This document shows, one piece after another, positions 1 to 5,550 of a stretch of DNA of 15,299 nt. How positions within the stretch are numbered: the stretch's first letter is position 1; the number at the start of each line of letters is the position of its first letter. The stretch is from DATAQC01 sp039649175 (GTDB lineage: Bacteria; Actinomycetota; Acidimicrobiia; Acidimicrobiales; AC-14): NCBI GenBank assembly GCA_039649175.1, contig JBBWZS010000134.1, forward strand, positions 1-15,299, read 5' to 3'. The position numbers were made by a program, and so were the translations under genes. The notes under the pieces are model-generated. The model did not search any database. It had not been told where the DNA came from and saw nothing but the letters and a program-made list of their open reading frames with translations.

Positions 1-247
1 CGGCCGGCTGGTGGCGCCACAACAGGTCGGCCCGGTCCCGGGCATCGACCGGGAGGGCGTCGCTGATCACCAGCACGTCGACGTCGGACCACGTGTTGAA
101 ATCGCCGCGAGCGTAGGACCCGAACACGACTGCGGCCACGAGCGGGACCTCGGCGCCGAGGGCGTTGGCATAGCCGAGTGCCTGCTCGAAAGCGGCGGCC
201 TGCTCACCTCGCCGGCGCTCGACGACACCCCGGACGCCGTCAGCCAA
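1..247 (-). CDS. MNT-type nucleotidyltransferase (partial, C-terminus beyond the window)
   Basis: This is the N-terminal 82 codons of a minimal nucleotidyltransferase (DNA polymerase beta superfamily). After a helical lead-in, about residues 37-60 carry the motif VVFGSYARGDFNTWSDVDVL: the nucleotide-binding GS followed by the SDVD metal-binding aspartates. The start is TTG at 247-245, which overlaps the TGA stop of the upstream HEPN gene by 8 bases, so the two are probably translationally coupled. No better ATG or GTG lies upstream in this frame. In HEPN/MNT pairs of the type VII toxin-antitoxin class, the MNT protein neutralises the HEPN RNase, in studied cases by adding AMP to it. That role is inferred here from family and gene order. 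The gene leaves the window at position 1, so its length and third catalytic carboxylate cannot be judged. Confidence 0.85.
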   Translation of the reverse strand, partial: MADGVRGVVERRRGEQAAAFEQALGYANALGAEVPLVAAVVFGSYARGDFNTWSDVDVLVISDALPVDARDRADLLWRHQPA

Positions 248-689
248 TTTCGGGGGGTCCGGCGTCGGCCGCCCGGAGCGCGGCGGAGATGGCGTCGACC
301 GCCGCCACCAAAGAACCGGCGTCGTCGTGGGCGGCGCGGGCATCGGCGGCGGTGTAACGCTCCTCGGGCGCTCCCGTGGGGTGGGCGTCCGGGTAGCGGG
401 CGGGGAGGTAGTGGCGACCGAGGCGCATGGCGGGCTCGTCCAGACCCGGCGGCCAGTCGTCGCCGAACACCGCCGCCACGCTTCGCTCGATCGGGCCCAG
501 GTCATGGCCCCAGGCGCCGGCGTGTTCCCCCACCGAGTGGAGCAGGCCCTTCAGGGCCAGCTGGGCGCCTTGCTCGGCGAGGAAGCACGACCACGAGGGC
601 GTGGTGGTCGCCGCTGAAGCTGACAGGTCGAGGGCGGCCTGGGCCTGGCGTCGCCAGCGCTCGAGCTCGGGCCCGTCGTAGGCCACCAT
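240..689 (-). CDS. HEPN domain protein, partner of the adjacent MNT nucleotidyltransferase
   Basis: This 149-aa all-helical protein looks like the HEPN (PF05168-like) family. The first helices hold W12, a helix around residues 13-25, then FLAEQGAQLALKGLL (36-50) and a HDL motif (62-64). The second half has the family-typical YLPARYPDAH (94-103) followed by an EERYTAADARAAHDDA helix. R98 and H103 have the R-x4-H spacing of HEPN RNase sites, but RYPDA is also a general family signature, so catalysis is not proven. The ATG at 689 follows the guaA stop by only 7 bases, with a GGGAG ribosome site inside the last guaA codons. The next gene is an MNT nucleotidyltransferase, overlapping by 8 bases, which fits a toxin-antitoxin-like pair. 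It has no obvious promoter of its own and is probably read with guaA. Confidence 0.85.
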   Translation of the reverse strand: MVAYDGPELERWRRQAQAALDLSASAATTTPSWSCFLAEQGAQLALKGLLHSVGEHAGAWGHDLGPIERSVAAVFGDDWPPGLDEPAMRLGRHYLPARYPDAHPTGAPEERYTAADARAAHDDAGSLVAAVDAISAALRAADAGPPEIG

Positions 690-696
690 CGACCCG

Positions 697-2304
697 TCAC
701 TCCCACTCGATGGTGCCGGGCGGCTTCGACGTGATGTCGAGCGCCACCCGGTTCACGCCGGGGACCTCGGCGATGATGCGCGACGACAACGTCTCCAGCA
801 GCTCGTAGGGGAGCCGGGCCCAGTCGGCGGTCATGGCGTCGTCGCTCTGCACGGCCCGGATGATCACCGGGTGGGCATAGGTGCGCTCGTCGCCCATGAC
901 CCCCACCGAGCGCACGGCGAGCAGCACGGCGAAGGCCTGCCACAGCTCCCGGTGCAGGCCGGCCCGCTTGATCTCCTCCACGACGATGGCGTCGGCCGAC
1001 CGGAGGATCTCCAGGCGCTCGGGCGTGACGGTTCCCACGATGCGAACGGCCAGGCCCGGTCCCGGGAAGGGCTGGCGCCACACGATGTCCTCCGGCAGGC
1101 CCAGCTCCTCGCCCATGGCCCTGACCTCGTCCTTGAACAGGTTGCGGAGGGGCTCGACCAGCTCGAACTTCATGTCGTCGGGAAGGCCGCCCACGTTGTG
1201 GTGCGACTTGATGCGGGCGGCGTCCTTGGTGCCGGATTCGATGATGTCGGGGTAGAGCGTCCCCTGCACCAGGAAACGGGCGGCTCCCTCGCCGTGGGCC
1301 AGGCCGGCATCGGCGGCCACTTCCTCGAAGACGCGTATGAACGTGGCCCCGATGGCCCGGCGCTTGACCTCGGGGTCCTCCACGCCGGCCAGGGCGTCGA
1401 GGAACCGGTCGGCCGCCTTGGCGTGGATGAGGTCGACCTGGAACTGGCGGCGGAAGGTCTCCTCGACCTGGTCAGCCTCGCCCTCGCGCATGAGGCCGGT
1501 GTCGACGAAGACACAGGTGAGCTGGTCGCCGATGGCCTTGTGCACCAGGGCGGCAGCCACCGCCGAGTCGACCCCGCCCGACAGCCCGCAGATCACCTTG
1601 TCGGTGCCCACCTGGGACCGAACTGCCTGCACCGCCTCCTCGATGATGGAGGTCATGGTCCAGCGGGGACGGCAGCCGCAGACCTCGTAGAGGAAGTGCT
1701 TGAGCATCTCCTGGCCCCGGGCGGTGTGGGCCACCTCGGGGTGGAACTGCACGCCGTAGATCCGGCGACCGGGGTCTTCGAGGGCGGCAACGGGCACCAG
1801 TGAGGTGCGGGCCGTCACCCGGAACCCGGGCGGAGCGGTGACGATGGAGTCGGCGTGGCTCATCCACACGTCCTGGTCGGCGGGCAGGGCGCCGAACAGG
1901 ACGGATCCGGAGGTCAGCTCGAGGGCGGTGCGGCCGTACTCGGCCACCCCCGTGCGGGCCACTTCGCCTCCGAGTTGGCGGGCCACCAACTGGGCGCCGT
2001 AACAGATGCCGAGGACGGGGACACCGGCGTCGTAGATGGTCGGGTCCATCTCGGGCGCGCCCTCGACGTGGACCGACTTCGGGCCGCCGCTGAAGATGAT
2101 GCCCGCCGGGCGCCGGGCCAGCATGGCCTCGACGGGCATGTCGCAGGGCACGATCTCGGAGTAGACGTGCGCCTCGCGCACCCGCCGGGCGATGAGCTGG
2201 GCGTACTGGGCACCGAAGTCAACGACGAGAACGGTGTCGAAGGGGTTCTCGACGCCGAACCTTTGGTCGCTGCGATCCTCCGCTGCGCTTCGGTTCTCGC
2301 TCAT
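697..2304 (-). CDS. guaA: GMP synthase (glutamine-hydrolysing)
   Basis: GuaA converts XMP, ATP and glutamine to GMP, the last step of guanine nucleotide synthesis, in the cytoplasm. The 535-aa protein is full length for the family. Residues about 22-208 form the class I glutamine amidotransferase domain, with nucleophile C101 in GICYGAQL and the H188/E190 pair in FHPEV. Residues about 217-410 are the ATP-pyrophosphatase domain with the P-loop SGGVDS at 242-247. The C-terminal dimerisation and XMP-binding domain includes QPFPGPGLAVR (411-421) and ends in KPPGTIEWE. The first 20 residues are a polar extension before the conserved VLVVDFGAQYAQLI. The ATG at 2304 has only a weak ribosome site and lies just after an intergenic hairpin. 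guaB3 is 66 bases upstream on the same strand and the HEPN gene 7 bases downstream. Confidence 0.98.
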   Translation of the reverse strand: MSENRSAAEDRSDQRFGVENPFDTVLVVDFGAQYAQLIARRVREAHVYSEIVPCDMPVEAMLARRPAGIIFSGGPKSVHVEGAPEMDPTIYDAGVPVLGICYGAQLVARQLGGEVARTGVAEYGRTALELTSGSVLFGALPADQDVWMSHADSIVTAPPGFRVTARTSLVPVAALEDPGRRIYGVQFHPEVAHTARGQEMLKHFLYEVCGCRPRWTMTSIIEEAVQAVRSQVGTDKVICGLSGGVDSAVAAALVHKAIGDQLTCVFVDTGLMREGEADQVEETFRRQFQVDLIHAKAADRFLDALAGVEDPEVKRRAIGATFIRVFEEVAADAGLAHGEGAARFLVQGTLYPDIIESGTKDAARIKSHHNVGGLPDDMKFELVEPLRNLFKDEVRAMGEELGLPEDIVWRQPFPGPGLAVRIVGTVTPERLEILRSADAIVVEEIKRAGLHRELWQAFAVLLAVRSVGVMGDERTYAHPVIIRAVQSDDAMTADWARLPYELLETLSSRIIAEVPGVNRVALDITSKPPGTIEWE

Positions 2305-2315
2305 GAACGAGCCTA

Positions 2316-2355
2316 CCGCCGCCCTCGGCTCCTGAGAGGGGAGCGCAGGCGGCGG
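2316..2355 (-). other. Nested inverted repeat between guaB3 and guaA
   Basis: In the 66-base gap between the two gua genes lies a two-tier inverted repeat. The outer arms CCGCCGCC (2316-2323) and GGCGGCGG (2348-2355) are perfect over 8 bases. The inner arms GCTCC (2328-2332) and GGAGC (2340-2344) close a 7-base loop. A small internal loop separates the two tiers. The structure ends about 12 bases before the guaA ATG, where the ribosome site should be, and no T-run follows it. It may be an attenuator, an RNA processing or stability element, or a block to ribosome access. The sequence does not say which, and no known riboswitch is recognisable. Confidence 0.5.
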
Positions 2356-2370
2356 CGACGACCGACCGGC

Positions 2371-3534
2371 TTAGGAGCCCATCCCGATGTGCTGGGCCTG
2401 CTGGAGTGACTTACCCTCGGTCTGCAGCGCGGGGGCCACCATGACCTCGGCCTTCTGGAACTCCTTGACCGTCTCGTAGCCGCAGGTGGCCATCGAGGTG
2501 GCCAGGGCCCCGAACAGGTTGAGGCGGCCGTCGTTCTCGTGGGCCGGCCCTATCAGGACCTGCTCGAGGGTGCCTCGGACGGCGGTGCGCACGCGGGCTC
2601 CCCGGGGCAGGGTGGGGTGGAACGTGGCCATGCCCCAGTGGTGACCCCGGCCGGGTGACTCCTGGGCGGCGGCGAGGGGCGAGCCGACCATCACCGCGTC
2701 GGCGCCGCAGGCGATGGCCTTGGCGATGTCGCCACCGGTGCTCATGCCGCCGTCGGCGATGACGTGCACGTAGACGCCGGTCTCGTCGAGGTGGCGCATG
2801 CGGGCGCCGGCGGCATCGGCGATGGCCGTGGCCTGGGGAACGCCCAGCCCCAGCACTCCTCGCGTGGTGCAGGCGTGGCCGGGGCCGACGCCGACCAGCA
2901 CGCCGACTGCACCGGTGCGCATGAGGTGGAGGGCGGCGTTGTAGGAGGCGCACCCGCCCACGATCACGGGGATCTCCAGCTCACGGATGAAGCGCTTGAG
3001 GTTGAGCGGCTCGGCCGTCTTGGACACGTGCTCGGCCGACACCACCGTGCCCTGGATCACCAGCAGGTCGAGCTCGGCGGCGAGGATGGCCTTGGTGAAA
3101 CGGTCGGTGCGCTGGGGAGTCACCGAGGCGCACGACACGACGCCGGCGTCGCGGATCTCGGTGATGCGCCGCCCGATCAGCTCCTCCTTGATGGGCTCGC
3201 CGTAGATCTCCTGCATCCGGGTGGTGGCCTTCTCGGTGTCGAGGGCGGCGATCTCCTCGAACAGCGGCTCCGGGTCCTCGTAGCGGGTCCACAGGCCCTC
3301 GAGGTTGAGCACCCCCACGCCGCCCAGGCGGCCGATCTCGATGGCCGTGGCCGGGCTCACCACGCCGTCCATGGCCGCCGCCATCAGTGGCAGGCCGAAG
3401 GTGAATGCATCGATCTCCCACGAGATGTCGACATCTTCGGGGTCACGGGTGCGCCGACTGGGCACGATGGCGATGTCGTCGAACCCGTAGGCCCTGCGGC
3501 CCGATTTGCCGATGCCGATCTCGATCTCTGCCAT
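2371..3534 (-). CDS. guaB3: GuaB3 family IMP dehydrogenase-related protein
   Basis: This 387-aa protein is of the IMP dehydrogenase/GMP reductase superfamily, actinobacterial GuaB3 type (MRA-like second paralogue, TIGR01304 family as I recall it). It is one TIM barrel without the CBS pair that canonical GuaB carries between strands. The N-terminus has AYGFDDIAIVPSRRTRDPEDVD; the active-site loop GVGPGHACTTRGVLG holds a cysteine at 222 in the catalytic position. The phosphate-binding DGGMSTGGDIAKAI (261-274) and VMVGSP (281-286) follow. IMP dehydrogenases make XMP from IMP with NAD+. Cyanobacterial GuaB3 has been reported active, while the mycobacterial one is doubted, so activity here is inferred. 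The ATG at 3534 is preceded by AAGGTGG, 5 bases away, a strong ribosome site. It is followed by guaA, consistent with IMP to XMP to GMP. Confidence 0.93.
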   Translation of the reverse strand: MAEIEIGIGKSGRRAYGFDDIAIVPSRRTRDPEDVDISWEIDAFTFGLPLMAAAMDGVVSPATAIEIGRLGGVGVLNLEGLWTRYEDPEPLFEEIAALDTEKATTRMQEIYGEPIKEELIGRRITEIRDAGVVSCASVTPQRTDRFTKAILAAELDLLVIQGTVVSAEHVSKTAEPLNLKRFIRELEIPVIVGGCASYNAALHLMRTGAVGVLVGVGPGHACTTRGVLGLGVPQATAIADAAGARMRHLDETGVYVHVIADGGMSTGGDIAKAIACGADAVMVGSPLAAAQESPGRGHHWGMATFHPTLPRGARVRTAVRGTLEQVLIGPAHENDGRLNLFGALATSMATCGYETVKEFQKAEVMVAPALQTEGKSLQQAQHIGMGS

Positions 3535-3580
3535 CTACGCCACCTTGTGGGCCGGAGGTGCGGGAAGGGGGGAGCACCCC

Positions 3581-3586
3581 AGGATA
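3581..3586 (-). promoter_or_regulatory. Possible -10 element of guaB3
   Basis: In the 95-base gap upstream of guaB3 the minus strand reads TATCCT, which would give a leader of roughly 40 bases containing the strong AAGGTGG ribosome site. I see no convincing -35 hexamer at the right distance. guaB3 may instead be read from the promoter of the 64-aa gene. Confidence 0.25.
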
Positions 3587-3629
3587 CCCGCCGGTCGGCC
3601 CTGTTCTGGGGGACGGCGGCGGTGGCGGC

Positions 3630-3824
3630 TCAGGGTGCCGACGGTGACGAGGACCCGACGCTGGCGGCGGCAGCCGCCTCGGCCTGGGCCACGAGTGACT
3701 CGAGGACCTCGCGCAGCCCGCCGGTCTTGAAGTTGGTGAGGACGCGCCCCGGTGGGGTCTCGCCCTTCTCCCACTCCATCCAGTTGGCGAGGAGCTTGGC
3801 CGGCTCCGGCGGCGGACGATCCAT
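3630..3824 (-). CDS. Small uncharacterised protein, 64 aa
   Basis: This 64-aa reading frame starts MDRPPPEPAKLLANWMEWE and continues KGETPPGRVLTNFKTGGLREVLES, then an alanine-rich low-complexity tail to about residue 64. I do not recognise a named family. The WMEWEKGE..PGRVL.N.K.GGL..VL pattern looks like a conserved compact helical protein rather than random frame. There is no signal peptide, membrane segment or cysteine. I chose the ATG at 3824 because a perfect-looking -10 (TACAAT) lies 8 bases before it, giving an almost leaderless message. The frame does open further upstream, but that part overlaps the divergent alpha-glucosidase start and the promoter. It is 95 bases upstream of guaB3 on the same strand and divergent from the alpha-glucosidase. 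It could be cotranscribed with guaB3; its function is unknown. Confidence 0.65.
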   Translation of the reverse strand: MDRPPPEPAKLLANWMEWEKGETPPGRVLTNFKTGGLREVLESLVAQAEAAAAASVGSSSPSAP

Positions 3825-3832
3825 CGTCGACC

Positions 3833-3838
3833 ATTGTA
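3833..3838 (-). promoter_or_regulatory. -10 element TACAAT, leaderless-type promoter of the 64-aa gene
   Basis: The minus strand has TACAAT followed by 8 bases and the ATG of the 64-aa gene. With a start point 6-7 bases after the hexamer, the message would have a leader of only 0-2 bases, as is common in actinobacteria. There is no ribosome site. The preceding CGCCGG and the following GTCGA resemble the second such promoter in this window, at 13197-13202. No clear -35 is visible. Confidence 0.6.
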
Positions 3839-3885
3839 CCGGCGGCGGACCAGTGAGCAGTACGCCAGATGCCAGGATCTCCGAC

Positions 3886-5499
3886 GTGAGCGCCAGCGCA
3901 GCCGAGCCCTGGTGGCGGAGCGCCGTCATCTACCAGGTGTACGTCCGCAGCTTCGCCGATGCCGACGGCGACGGCATCGGCGACCTGGCCGGGATCCGCT
4001 CCCGGTTGGACCACATCGCCGGCCTCGGCGTCGACGCCATCTGGCTGAACCCCTTCTACCCGTCACCGCAGGCCGATGCCGGCTACGACGTGACCGACCA
4101 CCGTGGGGTCGACCCCACCTTCGGCACGCTCGCTGACATCGACGGGCTCGTCGGCGAGGCCCACGGGCGGGGGTTACGGGTCATCATCGACCTGGTCCCC
4201 AACCACACCTCCGACACCCACCCCTGGTTCCGGGCCGCCCTGGCCGGTGCGCCCGGCAGCCCGGAGCGGAGGCGCTACCTGTTCCGCGACGGGCGGGGGC
4301 CCCGGGGCGACCAACCGCCCAACGACTGGCGCAGTGTGTTCGGGGGCACGGCCTGGGCCCGTGTGGTAGAGCCCGACGGCACAGCCGGCCAGTGGTACCT
4401 GCATCTCTTCGCTCCCGAACAACCGGATCTCGACTGGACGAACGAGGAGGTGCGGGCCGAGTTCGACTCGATCCTGCGCTTCTGGCTCGATCGCGGGGTC
4501 GACGGGTTCCGCATCGACGTCGCCCACGGCCTGGCCAAGGATCCCGCCATGCCCGACATGACCGGTGCCTTCGACGCTGCCGGGCCCGCCACCGAAGGTC
4601 ACCCCTTCTGGGACCGCGACGACGTCCACGAGATCTACCGGCGGTGGCGGCGCATCAGCGACTCCTATCCCGGCGACGTCACCTTCGTGGGTGAGGCGTG
4701 GGTGCAGAGCCCCCGGCGACTGTCCCGCTACCTGCGCGCCGACGAGTTGCACACCGCCTTCAACTTCAACTTCCTCCTGGCGCCGTGGGACGCCGGCGCC
4801 CTGCGCCAGGCCGTCGACGACACCATCGACGCCCTCGCCGAGGTGGGGGCGCCACCGACGTGGGTCCTTTCCAACCACGACGTGGTCCGGCACGTGACTC
4901 GCTACGGAGGTGGCGAGGTGGGCACCCGGCGGGCTCGGGCGGCGGCGTTGCTCATGCTCGCCCTGCCCGGCGGGGCCTACGTCTACCAGGGGGAGGAGCT
5001 GGGCCTGCCCCAGGTGACCGACCTCCCCGACGAGGTGCTGCAGGACCCCACCTTCGTGCGCAGCGGGGGGGCCGAACGGGGTCGCGACGGCTGCCGCGTG
5101 CCCATGCCGTGGTCGGGCCGGCGACCGCCCTTCGGGTTCGCCTCCGGGGCCGGAGCGGACCCGTGGCTCCCCCAGCCGCAGGCATGGGCGTCGCTCACCG
5201 TGGAACGTCAGGACGCCGACCCCGCCTCGATGCTGAGCCTCTACCGCGACGCCCTGCGGTTGCGGAAGCGGCTGCTGAAGGGAGGGGCCCGACCCCTCGC
5301 CTGGCTCGAAGCCGGTGAGGGCGTGCTCGCCTTCACCCGGGGCCCCGGCTTCGCCTGCGCCGTGAACCTGGGCACCGAAACGGTGAAGGTCTCCGTGCCC
5401 GGGCGGGTCGTGGTGGCCAGCGGCCCGCTCGGCGCCGACGGTCGGATCCCTGCCGACACCGCCGCCTGGTTCCGTGAAGAGCCCGGGGAAAGTCCTTGA
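3886..5499 (+). CDS. GH13 alpha-glucosidase (oligo-1,6-glucosidase type)
   Basis: This 537-aa cytoplasmic glycoside hydrolase family 13 enzyme would release glucose from short alpha-glucans. From the GTG at 3886 the order is: WWRSAVIYQVYVRSFADADG near the N-terminus, region I DLVPNHTS (D102, N106, H107), QPDLDWTNEEVR, region II GFRIDVAHGL (nucleophile D211), region III FVGEAWV (acid/base E270), region IV VLSNHDVVRH (stabiliser D332), and a C-terminal beta domain. All catalytic residues are present and there is no signal peptide. The 3886 start has AGGA 8 bases upstream; a GTG at 3853 in the same frame would add 11 residues and cannot be excluded. Exact substrate (maltose, isomaltose, sucrose or trehalose-type) cannot be read from the sequence. 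A trehalose synthase is less likely given the length and region II. The exporter promoter begins inside its stop codon. Confidence 0.95.
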   Translation: MSASAAEPWWRSAVIYQVYVRSFADADGDGIGDLAGIRSRLDHIAGLGVDAIWLNPFYPSPQADAGYDVTDHRGVDPTFGTLADIDGLVGEAHGRGLRVIIDLVPNHTSDTHPWFRAALAGAPGSPERRRYLFRDGRGPRGDQPPNDWRSVFGGTAWARVVEPDGTAGQWYLHLFAPEQPDLDWTNEEVRAEFDSILRFWLDRGVDGFRIDVAHGLAKDPAMPDMTGAFDAAGPATEGHPFWDRDDVHEIYRRWRRISDSYPGDVTFVGEAWVQSPRRLSRYLRADELHTAFNFNFLLAPWDAGALRQAVDDTIDALAEVGAPPTWVLSNHDVVRHVTRYGGGEVGTRRARAAALLMLALPGGAYVYQGEELGLPQVTDLPDEVLQDPTFVRSGGAERGRDGCRVPMPWSGRRPPFGFASGAGADPWLPQPQAWASLTVERQDADPASMLSLYRDALRLRKRLLKGGARPLAWLEAGEGVLAFTRGPGFACAVNLGTETVKVSVPGRVVVASGPLGADGRIPADTAAWFREEPGESP

Positions 5500-5523
5500 C
5501 TTAAAGCTCACTTTAGCTATTAC
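5496..5523 (+). promoter_or_regulatory. Promoter of the ABC exporter-ferredoxin pair
   Basis: A TTGACT -35 (5496-5501) overlaps the stop codon of the alpha-glucosidase, and a TATTAC -10 (5518-5523) follows after a 16-base spacer. The spacer is strikingly AT-rich for this window and holds a palindrome. Start of transcription would be about 5530, leaving a leader of about 20 bases with a GAGAGGA ribosome site. Confidence 0.6.
5502..5515 (+). promoter_or_regulatory. Palindrome inside the exporter promoter, likely operator
   Basis: TAAAG-CTCA-CTTTA is a perfect 5-base inverted repeat with a 4-base centre, lying between the -35 and -10. A second short palindrome TAGCTA (5514-5519) runs into the -10. 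A dimeric repressor bound here would block RNA polymerase. The regulator is not encoded next to it, and the 5-base AT-rich arms are too weak to be a terminator. Confidence 0.5.
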
Positions 5524-5550
5524 GGTGGAGGGTAACGAGAGGAACCACCT

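Noticed and set aside
871..1803. 310-aa plus-strand frame opposite guaA
   Set aside because: Shadow of guaA in GC-rich DNA; no domain, and guaA is certain on the other strand.
2305..2370. Purine or guanidine riboswitch before guaA
   Set aside because: The gap is only 66 bases and GC-rich, and it shows a simple nested hairpin without the conserved core of either riboswitch class.
2764..3885. Upstream in-frame extension of the alpha-glucosidase
   Set aside because: It runs antisense through guaB3 and the 64-aa gene and resembles no protein; the family begins near WWRSAVIYQVY.
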